From: DASVHS01 sp038244815
GTDB taxonomy: Bacteria > Acidobacteriota > Thermoanaerobaculia > Gp7-AA8
DNA length: 64,000 nucleotides
Reading direction: 5' to 3'
NCBI GenBank assembly: GCA_038244815.1
Contig: JBBRTB010000024.1
Coordinates: forward strand, 1-64,000
In this document: piece after piece, positions 24,057-32,947 of the stretch
How positions within the stretch are numbered: the stretch's first letter is position 1
Layout of the letters: every line of letters starts with the position of its first letter
Notes under the pieces: model-generated
Seen by the model: the letters and a program-made list of their open reading frames with translations, nothing else
Told to the model about the DNA's origin: nothing
The model's database searches: none
Translations under genes and position numbers: made by a program

Positions 24057-24857
24057 ATGTCTGGAAACCTGATCGACTATCGCGTGGAAAAAGGCGTCGC
24101 CATCTTCGAGTTGAACGACCCGCCCGCGAACACGTACACGTACGAAATGAACAAGGAGCTCGACACGTGCATCCTCAACGCCAGGATGGACGACGCCGTG
24201 CACGTCATCGTCCTGCGCGGCGCCGGCGACAAGTTCTTCTCGGCCGGCGCGAACATCAAGATGCTCTCGGAGGTCACCCCGGGCTTCAAGTACATGTTCT
24301 GTCTTCACGCCAACGAGACGCTGCTGCGGTTCGAGCACACACCGAAGCTCGTCATCGCCGCGCTCAACGGCCACACCGTCGGCGGCGGTCTCGAGATCGC
24401 CATGGCCGCGGACATCCGCATCGCCAAGCAGGGGGCCGGCAAAGTCGGTCTTCCGGAAGTCTCGCTCGGCGTGTTGCCTGGAACCGGTGGAACGCAACGC
24501 CTCTCCCGGATCGTCGGCAAGTCGAAAGCGATCGAGAAGATGATCGAAGGCGATCTCTTCGAGTTCGAGGAAGCCCGCGACCTCGGCATCGTCAACTACG
24601 TCTGGCCGGCCGAGGAGGGCGGGAAGAAGTGGTGGGACCGCGTCATGGAGTACGCCTGGAGCTTCTGTCCCCCGAACAAGGCGGCCAAGGCTGTCGGCCG
24701 CATCAAACGCGCCGTGCAGACCGGCTGGGAAATCCCGATGGAGTCCGCGCTCGCGGTCGAGCGCGAGCTGCAGCAGCAGCTCTTCCAAAGCGAGGACGCC
24801 AAGGAAGGCCTCGGCGCGTATAACCAGAAGAGGAAGCCGGCGTTCGCAGGAAAGTGA
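24057..24857 (+). CDS. Enoyl-CoA hydratase/isomerase family protein
   Basis: 266 aa from ATG 24057, with AAAGGAG 6 nt upstream (the frame upstream to 23997 is dropped). Crotonase fold: FFSAGANIKML (first oxyanion-hole segment), AALNGHTVGGGLEIAMAADIRIA (second), and the catalytic-Glu region LPEVSLGVLPGTGGTQRLSR with both acidic positions kept. A beta-oxidation step is likely: hydration of 2-enoyl-CoA. It has its own likely TACAAT box at 24028-24033. A long microsatellite repeat follows the stop. Confidence 0.92.
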   Translation: MSGNLIDYRVEKGVAIFELNDPPANTYTYEMNKELDTCILNARMDDAVHVIVLRGAGDKFFSAGANIKMLSEVTPGFKYMFCLHANETLLRFEHTPKLVIAALNGHTVGGGLEIAMAADIRIAKQGAGKVGLPEVSLGVLPGTGGTQRLSRIVGKSKAIEKMIEGDLFEFEEARDLGIVNYVWPAEEGGKKWWDRVMEYAWSFCPPNKAAKAVGRIKRAVQTGWEIPMESALAVERELQQQLFQSEDAKEGLGAYNQKRKPAFAGK

Positions 24858-24861
24858 CTCT

Positions 24862-25003
24862 TAGGTCGCTGGGACGCTGGGACGCTGGGACGCTAAAATC
24901 TCCCGGCGACCGAGCGACCGAGCGACCGAGCGACCGAGCGACCGAGCGACCGAGCGACCGAGCGACCCAGCAACCCAGCAACCCAGCAACCCAGCGACCC
25001 GGC
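24862..25003. repeat. Inverted microsatellite: 12 tandem 8-mers with a mirror arm
   Basis: The left arm repeats CTGGGACG three times after AGGTCG. The right arm is 12 consecutive 8-bp units, 24908-25003: seven GACCGAGC, then five of the form RACCCRGC. The arms are complementary enough for a long imperfect hairpin. It fills the gap between the enoyl-CoA hydratase stop and the next promoter. Confidence 0.85.
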
Positions 25004-25010
25004 GACGCGA

Positions 25011-25016
25011 TACGAT
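25011..25016 (+). promoter_or_regulatory. -10 box (TACGAT) 8 nt before the aldo/keto reductase ATG
   Basis: TACGAT with 8 nt to ATG 25025 directly after the repeat array, so any -35 would lie inside the repeat. No Shine-Dalgarno. Confidence 0.45.
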
Positions 25017-25024
25017 TAGCCGAC

Positions 25025-26140
25025 ATGCGCTACCGAAAACTACACGGCACCAATCTCGAGTTGTCCGAGCTCGGCTTCGGCACCTGGACGCTGACCACCG
25101 GCTGGTGGGGCAACTACACGGACGCCGAGGCTCAGCGGCTGATCCGCGTTGGGCTCGATCGCGGGATCAACTACATCGATACCGCGGACGCGTATGGGAA
25201 CGGGCGAGGAGAGACCGTTCTCGCACCGATTCTCGAGGAGCGTCCTGACACCATCGTCGGAACGAAGTTCGGCTATGACTTCTACAACAACCCGGAACGC
25301 CCGCGCGGACAGCGCGAACTGCCGCAGGACATGTCGCCGAAGTTCATCCGCTTCGCGCTCGAGCAGTCGCTCAAGCGCCTGGGCACGGACCACGTGGCGA
25401 TCTACCAGCCGCACAACCCGCGTGTGGACGTGCTGATGCAGGACGAGCACTGGGAGACGCTGGAGTCGCTCAAGCGCGAAGGAAAGATTCTCGCGTACGG
25501 TCCTTCGCTCGGTCCGGCCATCGGCTGGCGTGACGAGGGCATCTACGCGAACGCCGTCCGCCAGGCCCCGATCACGCAGATGATCTACAACGTGCTGGAG
25601 CAGGATCCGGGACGCGAATTTATCCTGGCGGCAACGCGGGGACGGGCCTATGAGGCGGTGGGCGAGGCGATGAAGGGAGAGACGGGAAAGAAAGTCTGCG
25701 AGCTCACGCCATCGTTCGACCCGTCGTTCCGGGCCTGGACGGCGGATCCATCGCCGCAATTTCTGATCCGGGTCACGCACTCGTCGGGCATGCTCGAAGG
25801 GAAGTACACGATGGACACGAAGTTCGACGAGAGCGATCACCGCTCGCACCGTCCGCGGGCCTGGCTCGTCGAAGGACTGCAGAAGATCGAGACGCTCAAG
25901 CCCTTGTACGAGGAGCGCGGCGTGACCATCGGCCAGTTTGCGCTGCTCTGGCTGTACACGCACAAGTCCATGCTGTCCGCGCTGCCGAACATCTACGAAG
26001 AGGCGCAGATCGACGAGTTCGTGGCGGCATCGGATCATCCGCTGCTGACGAGCCAGGAGATGGAGCGGGTACACTCGCTCTACGTCCGCAACTTCGACAT
26101 CACCCCATACGTCGAGGAGCCGGCCGTCGCGCGTGCGTAA
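25025..26140 (+). CDS. Aldo/keto reductase
   Basis: 371 aa from ATG 25025; the longer frame runs through the repeat array. TIM-barrel AKR motifs: LSELGFGTWTL, INYIDTADAYGNGRGE (catalytic Asp/Tyr), and VGTKFGYDF (catalytic Lys). The catalytic His position lies in DHVAIYQPHNPR. It is longer than the usual 310-340 because of an insert at about residues 205-260 (FDPSFRAWTADPS). It is an NAD(P)H-dependent carbonyl reductase with unknown substrate. It overlaps the next gene by 8 bp. Confidence 0.9.
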   Translation: MRYRKLHGTNLELSELGFGTWTLTTGWWGNYTDAEAQRLIRVGLDRGINYIDTADAYGNGRGETVLAPILEERPDTIVGTKFGYDFYNNPERPRGQRELPQDMSPKFIRFALEQSLKRLGTDHVAIYQPHNPRVDVLMQDEHWETLESLKREGKILAYGPSLGPAIGWRDEGIYANAVRQAPITQMIYNVLEQDPGREFILAATRGRAYEAVGEAMKGETGKKVCELTPSFDPSFRAWTADPSPQFLIRVTHSSGMLEGKYTMDTKFDESDHRSHRPRAWLVEGLQKIETLKPLYEERGVTIGQFALLWLYTHKSMLSALPNIYEEAQIDEFVAASDHPLLTSQEMERVHSLYVRNFDITPYVEEPAVARA

Positions 26141-27752
26141 CGGCGCCGCGGCCGCCGCTCTACTCGTCCTCGTCGTCGTAGCGCTTTCCGTCGGGAGCGT
26201 TCGTCTCGACAGCGCCACGTCCGACGAGCCCGCCCACATCGCCAACGGGGTCATCAAGCTCTCTGAGCGCTGGCTCGATTTCTTCCGCGAGCAGCCTCCG
26301 CTCATGAACTCGCTCAGCGCGCTGCCGGTCGTGCTGTCCGGATACCGGATCCAGCCCGGCTGGAAGGGCGGCAACCACTGGATCGTGGGCCGGCAGTTTC
26401 TCTATCGCAGCGGTTACGACGCCTATCGCATTCTGTTTCTGGCCCGGCTGCCGACGATCGCGCTGTTCGCCGCGCTGGTGGCCGTCATGCACTGGTTCGT
26501 TCTCTCGCAGACCGGGAGCGTGGCCTGGGCGCTGGCTGCCGCAGTGTTGACCGGATTCTGTCCGAACCTGATGGCTCACGGCCGTCTGGCCACGGTCGAT
26601 CTCGCGCTCACGTTCTTCGCCTTCGCGGCGACGGCGCTGCTCGTTTCTCTCATGGCGCGGCCCACGGCCGGCAAGGCAATCCTCCTCGGCCTGGCCACGG
26701 TCGCGGCGCCGATGTCGAAGGTATCGGGACTGATTCTCGGCCCTTACTTTGCGGCCGTGATCGTGGCGGCGCTGCTGCTGCACCGCATCGAAGAGCCGAA
26801 GAAGTTCTTTCGCGCGCTGGCCGTCGCCGTCGTGGCGGGGCTGGTCTTCTTCGAGGCATTCGGGCTCGCTGAGACCGGGGCGAGCTTCGCGCACGAGCAG
26901 TACCCGTCGACGGCGCGACTGCTCATCCCGTTTCTCGAGTATGCCGCCAACGTGCGGACGATCGCCGCCTGGTACGAGCAGGGACACGTGCTGCCGCAAT
27001 TCCTGTTCGGCCAGTTCTCGAAAAGCGGGTGGCCGTACTACTACGTCGTAGCATTCCTTCTGAAGACGACCATCCCCGCGATTTTGTTGTTCATCGCCGC
27101 TCTCGTCGCCGGCGTGCGAAGCAGGTCGTTCGTGTTCTTTGTTCTGCTCTCGTTTGTGGTGCTGTTCTTCGCGGTCTCCGCGGCCGGGCATCTGGCCATC
27201 GGGCTGCGCTACGTGCTTCCGGTGTATCCGTTCGTGTATGCCGCCACGGCCATGGCGTTGAGCTCGTCGGGTCTGCGCCGCGCCGGTGCGGCCCTCGTAG
27301 TGGCGTTGCTGGCCTGGCACGTGGCCGAGAATCTGAAGACCTATCCGTCCTACATCGCGTACTTCAACGAGAGCATCGGCAGCGAGCGCAACGCGGACAA
27401 GTTCCTCATCGACTCGAACCTCGACTGGGGCCAGGATCTTCGGCGACTCGACCTCTGGGTACGCAGAGAGGGCATCCACCAACTGGCGGTCCACTACTTC
27501 GGCGGCGGAAGCGTCGAGTACGAATTGCGCGCGGCGACGCCGGTCATTCGCTACGCACCGGGGCCTGACCTTCTCCCTCCCGGGTACTTCGCGCTCAGCA
27601 GGCACTTCTACCGCGTCAGTTTCTATACGCCGCTCTGGGGCATCGACTACGACCAGTACCTCGCGTTATGTCACGCCCGCTACGTGACGACGATCGGTGG
27701 ATCGATCGACGTCTATCGCGTCGGCGGCCCCGTCCAGACGTATAACCAGTAG
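26133..27752 (+). CDS. GT-C-fold membrane glycosyltransferase (PMT/GT39-like)
   Basis: 539 aa from GTG 26133, overlapping the upstream stop. About ten membrane helices. The first periplasmic loop carries SDEPAHIANGVIKL, with the acidic pair typical of GT-C enzymes, followed by REQPPLMNSLSALP. A C-terminal periplasmic domain begins near residue 405 (YIAYFNESIG, LDWGQDLRRLDLW). It would transfer a sugar from a polyprenyl-phosphate donor to protein or lipid at the outer face of the inner membrane; the acceptor is unknown. Its 3' end overlaps the convergent gene by 40 bp. Confidence 0.8.
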   Translation: MRNGAAAAALLVLVVVALSVGSVRLDSATSDEPAHIANGVIKLSERWLDFFREQPPLMNSLSALPVVLSGYRIQPGWKGGNHWIVGRQFLYRSGYDAYRILFLARLPTIALFAALVAVMHWFVLSQTGSVAWALAAAVLTGFCPNLMAHGRLATVDLALTFFAFAATALLVSLMARPTAGKAILLGLATVAAPMSKVSGLILGPYFAAVIVAALLLHRIEEPKKFFRALAVAVVAGLVFFEAFGLAETGASFAHEQYPSTARLLIPFLEYAANVRTIAAWYEQGHVLPQFLFGQFSKSGWPYYYVVAFLLKTTIPAILLFIAALVAGVRSRSFVFFVLLSFVVLFFAVSAAGHLAIGLRYVLPVYPFVYAATAMALSSSGLRRAGAALVVALLAWHVAENLKTYPSYIAYFNESIGSERNADKFLIDSNLDWGQDLRRLDLWVRREGIHQLAVHYFGGGSVEYELRAATPVIRYAPGPDLLPPGYFALSRHFYRVSFYTPLWGIDYDQYLALCHARYVTTIGGSIDVYRVGGPVQTYNQ

Positions 27753-29131
27753 CGCTCCTCCCGGTGCCGGAAGACGAGAGGCCGCGTTTCATGGATGAGG
27801 CGGAACCCGTCCGACGCCGGGTTGGCGATCGGCGCGTTGAGCAGCATGAGCCACGGTGCTCCCCGCGGAGCGAAGTGGACGACAGCCCTCCGCACTGCCA
27901 GCGCATACGGCATCTGACGCCCGATCTCCTCTTCGCGATTCCACTCCATGTACGTCCCGTAGCGGCCGAGCGCCGCATACCAGAGCGGTTTGTCCGGGAT
28001 CCAGGGGAGCACGGCCTCGCTCTCCTGGATGTTGTGCGCGGCGATCTCGTACCGGTCGAGGCGGTTGTCGTGAATGAAGCGGCCCATCTCCATCCCGCCC
28101 GAGAAGGCCATGCGCACGTCGGCGACGGCCATTCGCGTCGCGAAGATCGCCGATACGACCAGAGCGGTGTTGAAGGCGATGGCCGCGGCGGTCGCGAGCG
28201 CGCCGTCCCGAACGTCCCCGGCCATCCAGAGGGCAACGATCGCGCACAGGAGGAGGAGTCCGGCGTGACGATAGCCGCCGAACCAGACGAACACGAAGAG
28301 CGCGTTCAGCGCGACGAGCGAGAGCCCCAGGAACAGGAGCGCGTCGCCATGACGCCGCAGCGCAGCAGCAAGCAGCACCAGGAGCAGCACCGCGCCAATC
28401 CCGCCGGCGATCAGCGGGATTCCGGGCAGGAACGCGCTGGCTACCGCCCGCCACGGTGCATCCCACTGGATCTGCCGGACGATGTGCGGGTAAGCGGCGT
28501 CCGGCGCGGTGCGTAACTGTGCCCACGCTGCCAGCGCACCCGCAAGCATCACCACCAGCGCCGGCCGGGAGATGCGCGCCGATCGTCCATCGAGAACGAA
28601 CAGCAGGACGAGAACGCCGGCGATGAGCGCCCCGTGCACGTTCGCGTTGAACAGCAGCGCGATGGCAATCGCGTACCTCGTGGGCCGTTGATGACGGCTC
28701 GAATACCAGGCCGCGATCAGGAAGGAGAGCAGGACGGTCAGTACGTAGCTGCGGGCGATGACCGCGTACTCATATGCGAAGTAGTACGAGGCCAGTACCA
28801 GCACTTTTGTGACCCATGGAAACGGAGCCCGCAGCAGGAGGATTGCCGCCGCGGTCCAGGCAAGCGCGAGATGCAACAGCTCCTGCGAGGGAAACGGAAG
28901 CCCGAGTCGGACCAGCGGCTCGAGCAGGACGTACCAGAGCGCCGGCGTTCCGGCGTTGCGTGTCCAGGTGACGATCTTCGCGAGAGAGGTGTCGCGGACG
29001 ACGAGCCATGAGTCCGCTTCGTCCCGCCACGGCTCGTGATGCAGACCGACGTAGAGCGTCGCCGCGGCGTAGATCAACAGGATGGCCAGGGCAACATGTC
29101 GCGATGCCCCCTCGCGGACCGTGAGCCGCAT
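27713..29131 (-). CDS. Multi-pass membrane protein, GT-C-like
   Basis: 472 aa from ATG 29131. At least nine hydrophobic helices and an early periplasmic loop with HHEPWRDEADSWLV, whose DEA motif resembles the catalytic loop of GT-C glycosyltransferases. The C-terminal soluble part starts near 360 (FIHDNRLDRYEIAAHN). Substrate unknown. It is convergent with another GT-C protein, and the two 3' ends overlap by 40 bp, so the pair may antagonise each other through antisense transcripts. A TACACT box is 8 nt before the ATG. Confidence 0.75.
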   Translation of the reverse strand: MRLTVREGASRHVALAILLIYAAATLYVGLHHEPWRDEADSWLVVRDTSLAKIVTWTRNAGTPALWYVLLEPLVRLGLPFPSQELLHLALAWTAAAILLLRAPFPWVTKVLVLASYYFAYEYAVIARSYVLTVLLSFLIAAWYSSRHQRPTRYAIAIALLFNANVHGALIAGVLVLLFVLDGRSARISRPALVVMLAGALAAWAQLRTAPDAAYPHIVRQIQWDAPWRAVASAFLPGIPLIAGGIGAVLLLVLLAAALRRHGDALLFLGLSLVALNALFVFVWFGGYRHAGLLLLCAIVALWMAGDVRDGALATAAAIAFNTALVVSAIFATRMAVADVRMAFSGGMEMGRFIHDNRLDRYEIAAHNIQESEAVLPWIPDKPLWYAALGRYGTYMEWNREEEIGRQMPYALAVRRAVVHFAPRGAPWLMLLNAPIANPASDGFRLIHETRPLVFRHREERYWLYVWTGPPTR

Positions 29132-29139
29132 CGTGGCGC

Positions 29140-29145
29140 AGTGTA
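29140..29145 (-). promoter_or_regulatory. -10 box (TACACT) 8 nt before ATG 29131
   Basis: TACACT on the minus strand, 8 nt from the start codon of the GT-C-like gene. It is back-to-back with the TAGACT of the divergent gene, 15 bp away. Confidence 0.5.
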
Positions 29146-29160
29146 GACGATCGCCTGCGG

Positions 29161-29166
29161 TAGACT
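29161..29166 (+). promoter_or_regulatory. -10 box (TAGACT) 8 nt before the aldehyde dehydrogenase ATG
   Basis: TAGACT with 8 nt to ATG 29175; a leaderless transcript is expected. No Shine-Dalgarno in the 8-nt interval. Confidence 0.5.
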
Positions 29167-29174
29167 CCGCGGCC

Positions 29175-30620
29175 ATGATGCAGAACAGGCTGTTCATCAA
29201 CGGGGACTTCGTCGACGCGCAGAGCGGGGCGACGTTTCCGACGACCAACCCCGCCACCGAGGAGAAGATCGCGGACGTGGCCTCGGCGGGTGTGGAGGAT
29301 GTCGACGCCGCCGTGAAGGCGGCGCGCGCGCAGATGGAGCCCGGCTCGGAGTGGCAGAAGATGAAGCCGCGGGACCGGGCCAAGGTCATGTGGCGTCTGG
29401 CGGACATGCTCACCGCGCGCGCCGAAGAGATCGGCAGGATCGAGACGATCGACAACGGCAAGCCGATCTTCGAGTCGCAGTTCGTCGACACGCCGGCTGC
29501 CGCCGAATGCCTCTACTACTTCGCCGGATGGTCAGGAAAAGTCAGCGGCGAGACGATCCCCGTCGCCGACAACGCCTTCACGTACACGCTGCGCGAGCCG
29601 GTGGGAGTGGTCGGCGCCATCACTCCCTGGAACTTTCCGCTGATGCTGGCGGTATGGAAGATCGCACCGGCGCTGGCGTGCGGCAACACCGTGGTCATCA
29701 AGCCGGCGTCGAACACGTCGCTGTCGCTGCTGAAATTCGCCGAGTACGCGAAGGAGTGCGGCCTGCCCGCGGGCGTGCTGAACGTCATTCCCGGCAAAGG
29801 CTCGGTCGTCGGCAACGCCCTGGTCGATCATCCCGGCGTCGATGCCATCGCCTTCACCGGCTCGACCGAAGTGGGGCGGCAGCTCATGGCCCGCGCGGCG
29901 AAGACGCTCAAGAAAGTCTCGCTGGAGCTCGGCGGTAAGTCGCCGAACATCGTCTTTGCCGACGCCGATCTCGAAGCCGCGTCGCGCGGTGCGCTCAACG
30001 CCATCTTCTACGGCAAAGGTGAAGTGTGCGCGGCCGGCTCGCGGCTGCTCGTCGAGGAGTCTGTGCACGACGAGCTGATGGCGAAGGTCGTCGAACGTGC
30101 CGGCAAGATGGTGGCCGCCGATCCGATGCACCCCAAGACCCGCCTGGGCGCCATCGTCTCGAAGGAGCAGATGGAGACCGTCCTCGGATACATCGACGCG
30201 GGTAAGAGTGAGGGTGCGACGCTCCTCACCGGCGGCGGGCGCGCCGACATCGGTACGGGCAAGGGCTACTTCATCAAGCCCACCATCTTCACCGACGTCG
30301 ATCCGGGCATGCGCATCGCCCGCGAAGAGATCTTCGGTCCCGTCCTGGCCACGATCCGTTTCAAGGATGTCGGCGACGCCATCGCGAAGGGAAATGCCAC
30401 CGTGTACGGCCTGGCCGCCGCGGTCTGGACACGCGACATCTCCAGGGCCCATCGCATCGCCCGGGCCATCAAGGCCGGCACCGTCTGGATCAACACGTAC
30501 AATCTCTACGACCCGGCGCTGCCATTCGGCGGCTTCAAGGAATCAGGATTCGGCCGCGATCAGGGGCGGGATGCATTGGAGAAGTACACGCAGACGAAGA
30601 GCGTGTGGGTGAATTTGTGA
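29175..30620 (+). CDS. Aldehyde dehydrogenase (NAD(P)+)
   Basis: 481 aa from the first of two ATGs at 29175. ALDH motifs: TPWNFPLMLAVWKIAPALA and FTGSTEVGR for cofactor binding, catalytic Glu251 in LELGGKSPN, and Cys285 in GEVCAAGSR (usual GQxCxAG, with E for Q). C-terminal EEIFGPV and PFGGFKESGFGRD are present. It oxidises an aldehyde to the acid; the sequence is closest in style to the broad retinal/betaine-aldehyde/phenylacetaldehyde group, and the substrate is not decidable. It ends directly at an AAATGC repeat hairpin. Confidence 0.93.
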   Translation: MMQNRLFINGDFVDAQSGATFPTTNPATEEKIADVASAGVEDVDAAVKAARAQMEPGSEWQKMKPRDRAKVMWRLADMLTARAEEIGRIETIDNGKPIFESQFVDTPAAAECLYYFAGWSGKVSGETIPVADNAFTYTLREPVGVVGAITPWNFPLMLAVWKIAPALACGNTVVIKPASNTSLSLLKFAEYAKECGLPAGVLNVIPGKGSVVGNALVDHPGVDAIAFTGSTEVGRQLMARAAKTLKKVSLELGGKSPNIVFADADLEAASRGALNAIFYGKGEVCAAGSRLLVEESVHDELMAKVVERAGKMVAADPMHPKTRLGAIVSKEQMETVLGYIDAGKSEGATLLTGGGRADIGTGKGYFIKPTIFTDVDPGMRIAREEIFGPVLATIRFKDVGDAIAKGNATVYGLAAAVWTRDISRAHRIARAIKAGTVWINTYNLYDPALPFGGFKESGFGRDQGRDALEKYTQTKSVWVNL

Positions 30621-30727
30621 AAATGCAAAATGCAAAATGCAAAATGCAGAATGAAAACGCAAGAACGGCGCAACCCTGAGGTTTTCCATTTTGCATTTTG
30701 CATTTTGCATTTTGCATTCTGCATTTC
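30619..30727. repeat. AAAATGC inverted microsatellite hairpin
   Basis: The left arm (30619-30653) repeats AAAATGC about four times and ends in AGAATG. The right arm (30687-30727) is its mirror, CATTTTG repeats ending in CATTCTGCATTT. Arms of about 35 nt with a 33-nt loop can form a long AT-rich stem. Its AT content contrasts with the GC-rich surroundings. It starts on the aldehyde dehydrogenase stop codon and ends 50 nt before livK, so it may terminate or protect transcripts. Confidence 0.85.
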
Positions 30728-30777
30728 CTTCCCAGCCCCGCGATAGAATGCCCACCCTTCCAGGAGAGGAAAAACGA

Positions 30778-31971
30778 ATGAAACGTACATGGTCTGTTGT
30801 CACGGTAGCGCTGCTCTCGGTCGTTCTCACCGCCTGTCCGCCGAAAGGTGAGGGAACGGCTTCGAACGGGACGACCGGGGACATCCTCGTCGGCGAGTAC
30901 GGTTCGCTCAGCGGAGCGCAGGCGACCTTCGGGCAGTCGACGCACCAGGGCATCATCCTGGCCATCGAGCAGGCCAACGCGGCGGGTGGAGTCAAGGGCC
31001 GCCAGATCAAGGTCCTCACCGAAGACGACCAGTCGAAGCAGGAAGAAGCCGCGAACGCGGTCACGAAACTGATCTCGCAGAACAGCGTGCAGGCCATCAT
31101 CGGCGAAGTCGCTTCATCAGCGTCGATCGCGGCCGCGCCGATCTGCCAGTCGAACAAGGTGCCGATGATCACACCGTCGTCGACCAACGAGGCCGTGACC
31201 AAGATCGGCGACTACATCTTCCGGATGTGCTTCATCGACAACTACCAGGGTCCGGTCATGGCCCGCTTCGCGCTGCAGGAGCTCCACTCCAGGCGCGCGG
31301 CCATCCTCACCGACGTGAGAAACGACTATTCGACCGGGTTGACCAAGGTCATCGAGGAGACGATCAATTCCTCCGGCACTGCCAAGGTCGTCGGCAAGCA
31401 GAGCTACTCGAACGGCGACAGCGATTTCCGCCCGCAGCTCACCACCATCAAGTCGGTCAATCCCGATGTGATCTTCATTCCCGGTTACTACGGTGACGCC
31501 GCCCAGATCGTCAGCCAGGCCCGCGATCTCGGCATCAAGGCGCCGTTCGTCGGTGGTGACGGATGGGAGTCGCCGAAGCTCCTGGAGATCGGCGGCAAGG
31601 CGCTCAACGGCTGTTACTACGCCAACCACTACTTCTCCGGCGATCCCGCCGCGGTGGTTCGCAACTTCGTCGATACGTATCAGAAACGCTGGAACGTCGT
31701 TCCCGGCGCTCTGGACGCTCTCGGATACGACGCCGCGAACGTACTCGTGGACGCCCTCAAGCGCGCCGGAACCACCGACGAGCCGGCTCTGCGCGACGCC
31801 ATCGCGTCCACGAAGGACTTCCCGGGCGTGACCGGCAACATCACGCTCGGCCCGGACCGCAATCCCGTGGGCAAGAAGATCGTCATCATCGCCATCAAGG
31901 ACGGCAAGATGTCGCTGGCGACCACGATCGACCCGAGCACGGCCAACGGCGGCGTGGCGGCGCAGAAGTAA
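30778..31971 (+). CDS. livK: Branched-chain amino acid ABC transporter, substrate-binding lipoprotein
   Basis: 397 aa from ATG 30778, with AGGAGAGG upstream and TAGAAT at 30741-30746. Lipoprotein signal MKRTWSVVTVALLSVVLTAC (Cys20). Periplasmic binding protein type I fold: GEYGSLSGAQATFGQSTHQG, VIGEVASSASIAAAPICQ, PDVIFIPGYYGDAAQIVSQ, ALGYDAANVLVDAL. It binds leucine/isoleucine/valine or a related ligand and delivers it to LivHM. First gene of a complete five-gene liv cluster. Confidence 0.94.
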   Translation: MKRTWSVVTVALLSVVLTACPPKGEGTASNGTTGDILVGEYGSLSGAQATFGQSTHQGIILAIEQANAAGGVKGRQIKVLTEDDQSKQEEAANAVTKLISQNSVQAIIGEVASSASIAAAPICQSNKVPMITPSSTNEAVTKIGDYIFRMCFIDNYQGPVMARFALQELHSRRAAILTDVRNDYSTGLTKVIEETINSSGTAKVVGKQSYSNGDSDFRPQLTTIKSVNPDVIFIPGYYGDAAQIVSQARDLGIKAPFVGGDGWESPKLLEIGGKALNGCYYANHYFSGDPAAVVRNFVDTYQKRWNVVPGALDALGYDAANVLVDALKRAGTTDEPALRDAIASTKDFPGVTGNITLGPDRNPVGKKIVIIAIKDGKMSLATTIDPSTANGGVAAQK

Positions 31972-32026
31972 TTCTTTACAACGAAGGCGTCCGGCCTGTA
32001 GTTTTCGCCGGACCGTCTTTCTCCTG

Positions 32027-32935
32027 ATGCAGCCACTTCTCCAGAATCTGCTGAACGGCATCGCCTCGGGCTCGATCTACGCGCTGATCGCGCTCGGGTA
32101 CACGATGGTCTACGGCATCCTGAAGCTGATCAACTTCGCCCATGGAGACATCTTCATGCTGGGCTCGTTCGTCGGCTACTACAGCGGTGCCTTTGCCGCC
32201 ACGCGTGTCACCGGCAAGAACGCCTCCTTCGGCAGCGCCGCGGTCGTCCTGATCCTGTCCATGGTCATCTGCGGGTTTGTCGGTTACCTCAACGAGCGCA
32301 TCGCCTACCGGCCGCTCCGCAACGCTCCCCGTATCGCTTCGCTCATCACCGCCATCGGCGTCTCCTTCTTCCTGGAGTACGGCGGCCAGATGGTGTTCGG
32401 GCCGGATCCGAAGTTTTTCCCCACGCTCGTGCCGAAGGAGATCATCAACTTCGGCGGCATCACCACGACGAACTACCAGATCATCGTGCTCATCGTCGCC
32501 CTGATTTTCATGGCTCTGCTGCAGTTCATCATCTACGGAACGAAGTTCGGTCGGGCCATGCGCGCGGTCTCCTACAACTTCGAGACCGCGGCACTGATGG
32601 GGATCCCCACCGACCGCATCATCTCCATGACCTTCATCATCGGCTCAGCGCTGGCCGGTGTGGCGGGCATTCTCTATGGACTCTCCTATCCGAGGATCGA
32701 TCCGCTCATGGGGATCATGCCGGGACTGAAGGCCTTCGTCGCCGCGGTCCTCGGTGGGATCGGCAACGTGCCGGGCGCCGTCGTGGGCGGGCTGATCATC
32801 GGAATCGTCGAGGCCTTTGTCGGCGGCAGCTCGTTCTCGAATTATCGCGACGCTATCGCCTTCGTGATCCTGATCGTGATTCTCCTGTTCCGGCCGTCCG
32901 GCCTGTTTGGGCGTTACCAGCCGGAGAAAGTGTGA
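32027..32935 (+). CDS. livH: Branched-chain amino acid ABC transporter permease LivH
   Basis: 302 aa, with about eight membrane helices. Family motifs: NGIASGSIYALIALGYTMVYGILKLINFAHGD near the N-terminus, RAMRAVSYNFETAALMGI (the cytoplasmic coupling loop) and KAFVAAVLGGIGNVPGAVVGG. One half of the translocation pore, paired with LivM. 55 bp after livK and 12 bp before livM. Confidence 0.95.
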   Translation: MQPLLQNLLNGIASGSIYALIALGYTMVYGILKLINFAHGDIFMLGSFVGYYSGAFAATRVTGKNASFGSAAVVLILSMVICGFVGYLNERIAYRPLRNAPRIASLITAIGVSFFLEYGGQMVFGPDPKFFPTLVPKEIINFGGITTTNYQIIVLIVALIFMALLQFIIYGTKFGRAMRAVSYNFETAALMGIPTDRIISMTFIIGSALAGVAGILYGLSYPRIDPLMGIMPGLKAFVAAVLGGIGNVPGAVVGGLIIGIVEAFVGGSSFSNYRDAIAFVILIVILLFRPSGLFGRYQPEKV

Positions 32936-32947
32936 CGGGAGCGCCGC

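Noticed and set aside
24908..25003. CRISPR-like appearance of regularly spaced repeats
   Set aside because: Units are 8 bp and directly adjacent, with no spacers and no cas genes nearby.
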